Part shown: in pieces, positions 11,562-21,110 of the stretch
Position numbering within the stretch: position 1 is the first letter of the stretch
Layout of the letters: each line of letters opens with the position of its first letter
Program-made: the position numbers and the translations under genes
Assembly: GCF_000321225.1 (NCBI RefSeq)
Contig: NW_004450302.1
Coordinates: forward strand, 3,307,394 to 3,371,393
Reading direction: 5' to 3'
DNA: 64,000 bases
DNA from: Odobenus rosmarus divergens
Taxonomy: Eukaryota > Chordata > Mammalia > Carnivora > Odobenidae
Notes under the pieces: generated by a model
Told to the model about the DNA's origin: nothing
Database searches by the model: none
What the model saw: the letters and a program-made list of their open reading frames with translations, nothing else

Positions 11562-12320
11562 CTCGCCGGGCGGTGGGTCTCTCGTCTCAAGGCCCTTTTA
11601 CCCTCCCTTCCCTGCCCGCCTAGATCGCGGAGGCCCCACGTTCCTGGGAAGACCTCTCCAGGGCTTCCTGAGGCGGGTCCCAGACTGAGAGAGCGTAACG
11701 CCGTAGTCCCACGGAGCAGTTCGTTTACCTTATTACGAAGAAGCGCACTCTTGGAGGTACTGGAGCCGGCCGGTCCCTGGTCTGAGAAATGGGCGCATAA
11801 CACTCTTGTTCTGTCTGCAAAGGCCAGGCCCGGGATTTCAGCCTGAGTCAAGGCCCTGAGCTCGGCAGGCGCCGGCCTGAAGGTTTCAGCCTCCGAGCGG
11901 CTCACTGCTCGGCTCGCGCACCTTAGGCTGGACGAGGAAGGACAGGAGCGCGGCACTGGGTGCCCCCCTCCCAGCAGAGTCTGGGGCGAGGCTCAGGGAG
12001 AGGGAGCACCGCGGAAGGCTCCCCACTAGGGGCGAAGGCCGGAGTGTCCCCTCCCCAGTGCAGACCGAAGCCTTCTCGCCTCCCCGCCGACCTCGGCTGG
12101 GTCGACGTCTCCAGCCGTTCTCCAGGTCTCTCCAGCCTTTCCCCCGCAGCTTGACCTTCTCCCTCCTTCCCAAGGCCGGAGGTGACCCCCCCATCACCAC
12201 TCTTCCTCCACCCTTCCCCCTCTCTTCCTGCAAAGCGTTTAGGAGAGTGGGGGCGGAGGCGGTGGAGACCACCTACCTGAAACTTCAAGTTCAATGGCAA
12301 AGTCCCTGACCCTCCTCTCT
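11370..12320. promoter_or_regulatory. CpG-rich island over the PRAC1-like exon
   Basis: GC-rich sequence with frequent CpG flanks the PRAC1-like exon on both sides. Pyrimidine tracts and several overlapping chance frames on both strands occur here, none resembling a known protein. It probably acts as a shared bidirectional promoter region; in human an antisense transcript (PRAC2/HOXB13-AS1) starts in this interval. I could not recognise PRAC2 coding sequence. Confidence 0.5.
11729..11803 (-). pseudogene. PRAC1: PRAC1-like exon 1, start codon ATG replaced by GTG
   Basis: The minus strand encodes V-LCAHFSDQGPAGSSTSKS and continues ALLRNK, then a GT donor (GTAAAC). This matches the first 25 residues of the small nuclear protein PRAC1 as remembered (LCAHFSDQGPA and TSKSA conserved) and has the same length up to the splice site. 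The initiator position is GTG (11801-11803). The same frame stays open upstream to 11956 without any ATG. PRAC1 lies just downstream of HOXB13 on the same strand in human, as here. I read this as an exon whose protein start is lost; it may still be transcribed as RNA. Alternatives are use of the GTG or an ATG from an unseen upstream exon. Confidence 0.65.
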
Positions 12321-15300
12321 CCTCCCCTCCAGGCTCCGGCTAACTCTCTCCCTCTTCCTCATTCTGGGGCCAATTGAACTCTAACTGCCGCTGTCCCATC
12401 TCTCACTTCGGGGGGCAATTTAGGGGAAGCCAGTGGTGGAACTCTTTCCTTCTCCCGCTCAACCACCCCCCTTCCCCTTTCTAGACTGAGGCAACTTGTA
12501 GGGGGCAGAAAGGCTGGTAACACTTTCCCACTGGATGTTTCTAGTCTCTCTCCAGGCCCAGATCAGCTCCTCGGGCTGGGGGACGGGTGCGGGGTGGGGG
12601 GTGGGGAAGCGGAGGGGTGTCCCACTCGGGCGAGAGGCCGAGGGCCGCTCTAGTGCTTTCTCCCCCCTTTCCTGGAGAGGAACTGTTCAGGTGGCGGAGA
12701 ATATGAGACACATTCCTTCAAAAACATCAGAACCGGCGTCCCTTTGCCCCAGCGCAGCGGGCGCCTCGGCGCTTTAGTGCAGGTTTACGTATCTAACCCA
12801 CCGTGGTAGCCTCCGCGGTTTCTATTAGACGCGGGCGGCTGCACAGAGTTTCCCCCGAAGGAAACCTAATGAAAGTGCAGCACTTAGGGCCTCGGATAAA
12901 ACTTTAATGAAAGGGAGGCGGGGAGGGCACTTTGCTTCGCGTTGGAGGAGGGGAGCCGGGCCGCTGGGAGAACTGGGGAGCTCCATAGAGCCTTTTTCCT
13001 GCCGCAGGGGCAGCTTCCGGCTCTGGAGCGACTATAGTAGGGGGGCCGGGGGGGGGACGGGGGGCGGGGGACACCGCTGTGCGGATTCTCCGCGGGCAGC
13101 GGCCTCGCGGGGTCCCCAGCAGCCGGAAGCGTTCGCCAGCGTGAGTAAAGGACCCCAGGCCTGGAGCCCCCGCCTGGCTCTCCGCCGGGCTGCTGCCGGA
13201 ATTTAGATTCGAAAAGAGCTTCCGGAGGTCGCGTCTACGCACTTCTCCACCACTGCCCCCTAATTCGGCCTCTGGAAGCCTAATAAAATACAACTGCTTT
13301 GGAGTTAGAAGTGATTTTGGTCCTGGAGCCGGCGTAGACGGGACTCTCTGATCCCGTTTGGACGCCTGCTGAGACTCAAAGACCGAGGTGTTCGGCTCGG
13401 GGTGCGGGAGAGGGCGTGGAGCGCAGCTCCGAGGACAATTACGCCTCGCTGGTGGGGAAAGACGCCCGGGGTATTTTCGGGAGTATATTTGTGCGCTTCC
13501 GCATGCATTTGTTCGTGAGAATGTTGTCCGAATTTACCTATTTGTGAACGTTGTGTTCACATGTTTCAGTCTGAATAATTTTTAGCAAGACACGCTCCCC
13601 AGTAGCTAAAAATGGCCCTATTCAAAAGCAAATCACTGCAGACAAGCAACTGTAGATACATAGGTTTTGTTGAAATTGAACACAAATTAGTGAGAGATTT
13701 TTAAATGCTCGGTCTGGGTGGGAGGCGGTATAATTTGCTTCGGGAGTAAAACTGGTGTTTGGAAAGGGGTTTCGTGAAAGGATTTAAAGCCAAACGAAAT
13801 TTAAATTTGTTTTGTTTTGCACAGGTTCCATCAAAGCACATCCCTGCGGGGGGGCGGGGGCGGAATGAGGGGATGTCGCCACGAACTGCTCTGCGGAGGA
13901 AGAGAACACTGCGGCGGCACGAAGGCCTAGCCCGGGGCCAGATGGCGCCGCGGCCTCGCTCCTGCAGCCCCGACTAGCCTGCTCTCTATTCCACATCGCT
14001 CGTGCTGCCCTGCTTGCCCTCCTCCTGGTCTCCCGCTAGCCGGACCGATCCATCTGCCGACGTGTTGGCCCAGTTCCAGGCGGCTCCGGGTCCCGGAGCT
14101 CTCACAAGTTGCCCCAAACTCTCCAACCCCGGAGGCCGGAGACCTCGGACGTTCGGGAGCCAGCGGCTCGGTTGGGGGGTTAAGGCCCAGCCGCCCGGCG
14201 GCTTTCCCTGAAATAGCAAACTTCTGCCGGCAGGGGGCGCCCTTGCCTTTGTTATAGTTCACAAACTCACACTGGTAGAGAAATAAATCTCTAAAATCCC
14301 AAATCTTTTGTTCGTTCTGAAATTATTGCGAACGAATAATAGAACGAAACTTTAAGTCCCTGGTAGCGGTGTGGAGGAGTTAGAGCCCTGGGAGGGCAGA
14401 GTCTCGAGGTCTCTAACTCCTTCCAGGCCTCCACCTAGGCTGGCTAGTTTAGTTCAAGTGTCAGCCCCTTTTGTGGCCTTTCCTCTCCTCATGTGGGGAC
14501 CCCGCACCATGGGGCCCCCTTCATTTGTCCCACACCCTACCCAAATGCCTATAGGCACTGAAGTGTCACCATTCCTGAAGCGGCGAGGGAGGGGTCTGCC
14601 TACACTATCTTTGAGAACCTGAGAAGTTCAAAGCTACTTGCTGGTGACTTTGCTTGAAGGAGAATGTGAATGGCAGGAAATAACTTCCTCTGAGCCAGAC
14701 GCTTAACCGAGGAGCTTAAACTGGACCACGGGGCTTGGAAAGGTTTTTTTTAATCACAAAATTGACACTACCACCCCCAAGCAGACAGTCTGAGACCCTA
14801 GAGGGGAGGGTGGCCAGCCGCCCTTGGGGCCTTTCCCCTCAGCCCTGGGTTCCTCTTTGGTAGATAGATTTAGAAGAATCTGAGTTGCCTCCCAACTCAT
14901 TCCCAGGAGAGGAGCCAGGATGGTAGGCTGTAAACCCCCCAATCCCTCAGCTACACAGGGCTTCCTGGAGAACCACGAGGCTGAGCCAGCTCCGAGAGGC
15001 CATTGGGACAGTCACAGCAGGCCTCACAGGCTGCTCCTGCTGGTGCCTGGGATCATGGGTGGTGCAGGTCCTCTCCACGTGGAGCCTGGGCCCTGGGTCG
15101 CTGGGAGCACGTCTGCCAGGATGCCCCAGCCCAGTCTGCAGGAAGACCCAGGGCAAACCCGCTGACCTGGTTGCAGAGCCAAGGTGGTGAATTCCACAGG
15201 GCACTGGGCCCAGGTACACGACATGAGGGAGGCGGCACAGAGGCAAAGACTCCGTGTCAGGGTCCTGGGCTCTGCAGCTCTGCAAACAGCCAGTCTGCCC

Positions 15301-16190
15301 CAGGTTTCTGGAATTCCACACTATAAGTCTCTGTCTACATGGACAGAGAAAAGAGAGTTGGCGCCAACATGATCCTCTACCCACCCAGGATTCAGGGTAC
15401 TTGACTAAACCAGCGCAAAGAGACAAGGAAAGAAATCTGCAGCCACGGTTGCCTAAGACGCCTGACTTGGGTCTTTGGGTTTCCACCACCCGCTGTTCTT
15501 TCCCCCCGCAAAAGGGCCTGTTCCATCTCCCAGGCCTGAGACCCCGCAAACTTCTCTTGGTGTCAAGGGGAAGCAAGCAGAGGCGGAATGGGTGGTTAAG
15601 GGCCATTTTCTGGTTTTCTCTCCAGCCTGGCTATTCCAGCGTGTCTGCTACATTCCGGCCAATAGGGTCACATTCTACTCTCTAGTTCTGTTAACTATTT
15701 GTGCCCGGGAGGGGCACGTCTACAGGGCCACACATACCTATTTCATGCAGCTCCCAAACGCCCAGTGAACCATAACCTGGACAGAACCACCGGGAATGTT
15801 AAAGGAAGACTTGGAAAGTTTAGGGGGGGAAATGAGAGATGGTGAATTATCCAAGTGCTTTCTCAAACTCAGTTTTTCTGGAGGAAGGAGGACTCGGGAG
15901 GGCAGCTCCCTGGCTTCACTTTCACACAAGGACAAAATCTAAGAGTTAAGGATGGTACTTCTGAGACCACGGCATACAACCTAGGGGGTGGGCAGGGAGG
16001 GAGGGAAGGAAGGAGGGAGGGGGAGGTGCCCTCCTGTGTTGCCCATCCTGCCCAAGTGTCATCTTAGAAAAATGCTAAATGAGCACCGGTAGTCACAAGG
16101 ATGAATCTGCCTTTTCTCCTCTCCGCTGCAGTCACTGGGATGGGGGATGGGATTTGGAAACAGAAGTGGATCCAGAGGAAGCTTCCCTGC
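12300..16190. other. Region between PRAC1-like exon and HOXB13, possible HOXB13 3' sequence and CpG blocks
   Basis: CpG-rich blocks at 12560-13200 and 13840-14240 with G-runs; AT-richer unique sequence at 13560-13830 and 14250-14360. No SINE. No frame with family signature. In human an antisense transcript and a microRNA (MIR3185) are annotated in this interval; I could not recognise either by eye. Confidence 0.55.
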
Positions 16191-16208
16191 CTTGGGTCTC
16201 CCTCCAAG

Positions 16209-16214
16209 TTTATT
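16209..16214 (-). terminator. HOXB13: Candidate HOXB13 poly(A) signal AATAAA
   Basis: On the minus strand an exact AATAAA lies 377 bases beyond the HOXB13 stop, followed by a pyrimidine-rich stretch. The human 3' UTR is, as I recall, longer (about 2 kb), so this may be a proximal or unused site. Confidence 0.35.
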
Positions 16215-16590
16215 CATAATCAGCTCAATCCATGCAAGTGGTTTCTAAAGTGCTCTTCAGAGAGCTCTAGATAGAAAATATGAAACTAATTATCATGGCA
16301 ATTCATACTGGTTATGGTGATTATTGCCACCGCCAGGATGAATGATTGTGACTGTGACCGGTCCTGTGGGTGGTGTGTTACTCTGGTGGGTTGGATTGTA
16401 ACTCTGGGCCTCACTGGCTCCCTAGAACACATGGGGGCACCCAGGCCATCCCTGAGGGACAGCCCAGGAGCTGTGGCCTGGGAAGAGTGCAACCTCTGGG
16501 AGCCCTTTAGCAGAGTCCTGGCACTGGCAGGATCCGGGTCTCCCCAGGATACTCCCACTTCTCCCCCACCTCCCTAGCCAGGGATCTCCC

Positions 16591-16844
16591 TCACGGAGTA
16601 GTGCTGGTCTTAACCTTGGCGAGGACCTTCTTCTCCTTAACCCGGCGGTTCTGAAACCAGATGGTGATCTGGCGCTCCGAGAGGCTGGTGGCTGCCGAGA
16701 TCTTGCGCCTCTTGTCCTTGGTGATGAACTTGTTAGCTGAATACTCGCGCTCCAGCTCATGCAACTGCCCCTTGCTGTAAGGAATGCGCTTCTTTCGGCC
16801 ACGTCGGAAGGTGCAGCCCTCTGGAAGGTGCTGCGCGCCTGACT
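16591..16844 (-). CDS. HOXB13: HOXB13 coding exon 2 (homeodomain)
   Basis: The acceptor CTGGCTCAG precedes position 16844. The first two bases complete a split Glu codon. The exon encodes a short linker and then the full homeodomain ([11 protein letters not shown] to VLAKV), ending KTSTTP and TGA at 16591-16593. The linker [12 protein letters not shown] diverges from human; the homeodomain is nearly unchanged. Confidence 0.96.
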
Positions 16845-18388
16845 CTGAGCCAGAAGAAGGGAGGGAAAGCCACGCTCAGACCTCTGCCTGCAAGCCCACG
16901 TGCAGACCCAGGCCCTACAAGCTAAGTAATCCTACGGGGAGCACCCAGATCACCCTTCAGACACGCATGCGCTCCACTCCCCCAAAGCGCAGGGGGACAC
17001 CTCGACTTCCGGCTGGTTTCTGATGACCGCTTAGGCTTGGAAAGACCAGGCTTCTGCAGGCCACCCTCACCTATCACTGTCCTCACGATTGCAGGTGTGC
17101 AAACACACCCATCACACACAGCCGGACCTTTGCCCACAGTCACATATATCCACCCTCACATGCATTTTCAGACTCTTGGCCACTCTTGTAGGTTCTACAG
17201 GCAAATTAAGTAGAGAAAGGAACACATTTCTGCCCCCATGCCCAATACACACACACACACATTCACACAACCCGCACACATACACACACCCCTAAGTTCG
17301 GACTGCAGGAAATCTAAAATTTCCTTTGGAAACTGAAAAATTCATCTGAGAGAACATGAGGATTTGAATTCTTTACAGAATATCCAGTATCTGTGTTCCT
17401 ACCCACCCCACCCCCCATACTCACTGAATTGAGTCATTTAGCCTTTTGGTAGAATTAAACCTGGGATCTGAGAGGTACGAATGGCCTGAGCCTCAACAGC
17501 AGCACAAAGAACCAAACACTTGGTGGTATGAAAAGCTGGCCCCAAGGCCTCCTAGGGAGGCGAAGGCACCTGGTGGCCCACAGGCTTCAGACCCCTCACA
17601 CTGACCCTCTGAGGCCTCCACCCTGGTTCTTCAACGGCCTGAACTCTCCTTCAGAATCCTAAAAAGCCAACAGGAGCTCCTCCTCACCAGCCCCGGCTCC
17701 CTTCACTTCCTCCCATGGCAGCGCCAGTCCTGCCTACACCCACAGTCAGCACCAGCGGGACCCAAAACAGTGGGGGCAAGTTACCTGCAAAGGTCGCCTT
17801 CCAGAAGGGACCCGGTGGGTTCTGTTCCCCCTGGCAACACATCTGGCCGTTCCAGCCACCGGTGAGGGCCCAGGGCTGGTAACTGTCCACAGGCAGCAGG
17901 GAGTCGTGGCGAGGCTCCCCCGGGGCGCCCAGTGTCTGCACCACCGACACATCCAGGTAACTGGCCATAGGCTGGTAGGGTCCCGGGTACCCGGGATAGA
18001 AGGCAAACTCGGTGGGGCGGCCGGGGTACTCCTCCCCGGCCGTGGCAGTCTCCGCGGGGTAGGCAGCTAGGGTGGCCGCCTGGGCACAGGGTTTCAGCGA
18101 GCTCCGGGACACCCGGCAGGAATAGTACCCGCCTCCAAAGTAGCCGTAAGGCACCGGAGCCGGGGCCGCCCCCTGGGGCAGCCCGGGGCAAGAGTGGCAC
18201 TGCTTTGGCGGCTCCGCGGAGCCTGGCAGATCCAGGGGGGCGTAGCTGACGGCGGGCATCAGCGTAGGCGCCACGGCTGGGTGGCTGGTCGGTGGGGAGT
18301 GGGCGACCAGATTCCGACTCCCTTCGGCTCCCGGCAGGCCTTCCATATCCTTGGCCCCGTCCAAGCCGGCATAACTGCCGGGCTCCAT
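16591..18388 (-). CDS. HOXB13: HOXB13, posterior homeobox transcription factor, complete two-exon gene
   Basis: Sequence-specific nuclear transcription factor that specifies posterior and tail identity and prostate/hindgut programmes (family knowledge). Two coding exons, 17785-18388 (604 nt) and 16591-16844 (254 nt), join in phase across a GT-AG intron into 285 codons plus TGA. The human protein, from memory, is 284 residues. The ATG at 18386-18388 is chosen because it opens with the family start MEPG; the frame stays open 63 codons further up without resembling HOXB13. The N-terminal HoxA13-type domain covers about residues 10-190, with a cysteine/tyrosine-rich patch [11 protein letters not shown] at 83-93. 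The homeodomain is about residues 217-276 and carries the recognition-helix motif [11 protein letters not shown]. The glycine equivalent to human Gly84 is kept (Gly85). One residue is inserted near position 39-40. His230 and Ser237 in helix 1 differ from the Arg and Ala I remember in human. No frameshift or stop is seen. Confidence 0.97.
16845..17784 (-). other. HOXB13: HOXB13 intron 1 (940 bp)
   Basis: GTAACT donor and CTCAG acceptor. The intron contains an AC-rich low-complexity stretch at 17230-17292 and no transposon that I recognise. The single-intron structure with the break just before the homeodomain is usual for HOX genes. Confidence 0.95.
17230..17292. repeat. HOXB13: AC-rich low-complexity tract in the HOXB13 intron
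   Basis: Interrupted ACAC runs with CATT, CCGC and CAT breaks. Confidence 0.9.
17785..18388 (-). CDS. HOXB13: HOXB13 coding exon 1
   Basis: Encodes residues 1-201 plus the first base of codon 202. It ends TTTGCAG followed by the donor GTAACT at 17784. It holds the whole N-terminal regulatory/MEIS-interaction region. The exon is GC-rich and lies in a CpG island that continues into the promoter. Confidence 0.96.
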
Positions 18389-18640
18389 GGGGCCGAGGGT
18401 CGGCTCATGGGGTGCCGGCGGTGGGGGATCCAGGGGCCACCCAGCTCGCTCTCCCCACCCCGGCCCCCCGGGCGCCCAAGGCGTTTTAAATCGCTCCCAG
18501 CTCGCACGGCGCCTGCCTCGGCTCAGCCCGGCCCGTCCTGACGCAGGAGACGCAGGTGCCGGGGCTCGCGCGCTCATTGGCCGCGGCCTGGGGGAGAGAC
18601 GCTCAGAAAATCTTCCTGGCAGAAATCGCGAAAATACTTT
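18389..18640 (-). promoter_or_regulatory. HOXB13: HOXB13 5' UTR and proximal promoter
   Basis: This CpG-dense stretch lies immediately upstream of the ATG. On the minus strand a CCAAT box (18576-18580, in CCGCGGCCAATGAGCGC) sits about 85-90 bp upstream of a TATA-like TTTAAA (18485-18490), which in turn lies about 97 bp before the ATG. The spacing suits initiation near 18455 and a short 5' UTR. The transcription start itself is inferred. Confidence 0.6.
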
Positions 18641-18649
18641 ACCCCTGCT

Positions 18650-18722
18650 TCTGTCTCCCCCCGCCTCCCTCCCTCCCTCCCTCCCTCTCCCTCTTTCCCA
18701 CTCTCCCTCTCTCCCTCTCTTT
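18650..18722. repeat. CCCT/CTCC pyrimidine-rich low-complexity tract in the HOXB13 upstream region
   Basis: A nearly pure C/T run of about 65 bases built of CCCT and CTCC units, ending in TTTTATTGCAT. It lies 270-330 bp upstream of the HOXB13 ATG. Homopurine/homopyrimidine tracts of this kind are common in CpG-island promoters. Confidence 0.8.
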
Positions 18723-18779
18723 TATTGCATTTGAAAACAAGAACAGCGAGGAAAGCTGCTTTCCAGTTGGGGGCTCTCC

Positions 18780-20407
18780 AGCTCCGCGCCCGGGGCGGGG
18801 GTGAGTGGGGAGGGGAGGGGAGAGGTGGGAGGCGGAGGGAGAGAAGACCCGGAGCCCACCCCACCTCCGCCTTCTCCTCTCCCTCCCTGGCTCTCTGTCT
18901 CCTATGCTTTGGCAGGTTTAACGAGAAAATAAAAAGCTCTCCCAATAAAGTGTGCGTCTCATGGAGCGGAGAAGGGGAGTCGGGGGTGGGGCCGGGAGGC
19001 CGCTCTGCGCCTGAAAGGGGAACCTGGGAATGCGCGTGAACCAGAGGAGGCTGGGAAATGGGGACTAGAGGGTATTTCTGGGAGCCCCTGGCTTTGGGTC
19101 CCGGGTACAAGCATCCCAGTTCACTGCAGGTGCCCCTCCTCTTCCGGATGCGCGTAATATGCTGCCCAAGGAAGTGCCAGGGAAGCCCCTTCCCCTGGGA
19201 TCCCCGCTACCGCCCAGGCGGCTCCCGGATCGGGGTGGGGCAGGAGAGGGAGGAGGGCAAGATCTCGGAAGATGACTGAGGATCTGGAGCCTGGGACCGA
19301 CGTGCAACGTTCAGATCTGAAGGGGAAATGGAGTTTCTAGAGGTAGCCTGTGAAAGGGGATCTGGATTTTCATTTAATGGTGTAGAAAGAGATGCATACG
19401 GAGAGACGACACACATAACCTGTATATTCAGAGAGAGAGAGAGACAGAGACCCAGGGAGGGCAGCACAAAGAGAGAAAGAGAAAAGCTGAAGGAAGGAAT
19501 GGGAGAGGATCTTACAAAATCCTGAAGTACCAGCCAGAAAAGAGGACCTCTTTTCCCCCTTTTCCGGGATTTAAGGAATTTCTGGGAAGCCAGGCCTAAT
19601 TGGCCATGCATTAGTTGCAGGGGTTCTGGAGCCCAAGAAAGAAGGAGACTGCCCTGTGCCGAGATGTCTAGCCTCTCTGCCCTGCAGTTCTCCTCTTACG
19701 TTCCAAGAGGCCCGGGTAACTCACCTTGACCCTGGCACATTCCTACCCAAGCTGAGTGTCCAGAAAGCCCAGGGCCCCTATCTGCTTCCTCCAGGCTTTA
19801 CATTTACTTAGAAGGAAAAAGGGATGGGTGAGAGAGCCCCACCACTGCGAGAATTGCTGGAGGCTCCTCTGTTGGGCCCTTTTGTACAGTACAATTCAGA
19901 AGACTCAAACCAGTTTGTTTCACAAGTCTTCAGAGGTGTTGTTTCCTTTGCTACCCCTCCCAAAGCAAATCCTTCTGAGTCTATGTTTTCTAGAACCCCC
20001 AGTTTTTCTGGAGAGGGCAGGAACTTTTCCATTCCATGCCAAGGTCATGGCAATTATATAGAACAAACCACTCTGACTCTCGGTGGGCTCAGCCATGCCA
20101 AACCATGGTAAGGACCAACCTGAACCTGAACCTGAGCCATCTTTCAGGAAAAGGCCCAAGCAAACTGGAATTTCCCTGAGCTGTGGGGCTGTAATGGAGA
20201 TTATAGCTCACCCTCAACAAACATTGCTAATAATAGAAGACACCAAGCACAAAATCCTGGGTAGATTTTATTGTATTTGAAAACAATATGAGAGAAAAGG
20301 GAGAAGATGTCTCTTTGACGCTAGTTTATTGCCATAGCCTCTTGCTTGTTTAACAATGAAAGGCGGAACTACCAGCATTTGTACCTAAAGACTAAGACTT
20401 TCTCTTT
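18780..20407. other. HOXB13 upstream region, no gene seen
   Basis: GC-rich to about 19270, then unique sequence of average composition. GA-rich stretch at 19425-19500. A CCAATAAA site lies at 18942-18949. Confidence 0.6.
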
Positions 20408-20502
20408 TTTTTTTTTTAAAGTATACTCTACGCCCAATGTTGGGCTTGAACTCACAACTCCAAGAGTTGCATGCTCCACCAACTTAGCCAGCCCTGAGCC
20501 CC
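20408..20502 (-). mobile_element. Short old CAN-SINE, antisense
   Basis: T-run, CTCTACGCCCAATGTTGGG, GAACTCACAACTCC and ACTTAGCCAGCCCTGAGCCCC. It is diverged from the consensus head. Confidence 0.8.
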
Positions 20503-20574
20503 TTTTCACTGGTTTTTACTTGGTAGATGACAATACAGGCATATAGATCCCTAAATTTAGAAATAAATAATTCT

Positions 20575-21110
20575 AATCATAGCTTATGACCCAGCAATTC
20601 CATTCCTGGACATATACCCAACAGAAATGAATGCTTTTGTCCATCAAAAGGCATATACTAGAATATCCAAAGCAACTCAATTCACTGGAGCTCAAAAACA
20701 GAAACAATACCAATGTCCATCTGTAGTAGAATGGGTAAGTAAATCGTGCTCTAATTAAAGAATGGAGTACTATGTAGCAATAAAAAAACTACCGCTGCAC
20801 ACAACATGAATGAGTCACACAGATATGTGAATGAAAGTAACCAGACACAGGAGAGTAGATTTTGTATGATTCTATTTCTGTGCAGTTCAAGAAAGACAAA
20901 ATTAATCTATGATGATAGAGGTCAGAAGAGATTACCCTGGGGAGGAAGTTTCCTGACTGGGAGGTGACATAAGGAAGCCTTCTGGGGTGCTGGAAATGTT
21001 CTTGATCTCGATCTGCTTGCTAGTTACCTGGGTGTGTTCACTTTGTGAAAATTCAAGCTGTACACTCGATATTTCTGCACTTTACTGTCCATCAGTTTTA
21101 TCTCTATTTT
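20575..21110 (+). mobile_element. Ancient L1M-type 3' region remnant
   Basis: ACCCAGCAATTCCATTCCTGG, CCAATGTCCATCTGTAGTAG and ATGAATGAGTCACACAGAT, diverged and frameless. It is the largest transposon trace between 9.4 and 23.9 kb. Confidence 0.75.

Noticed and set aside
18389..18577. 63-codon N-terminal extension of the HOXB13 frame
   Set aside because: It lies in the promoter and 5' UTR, the family starts at MEPG, and the CCAAT box overlaps its start.
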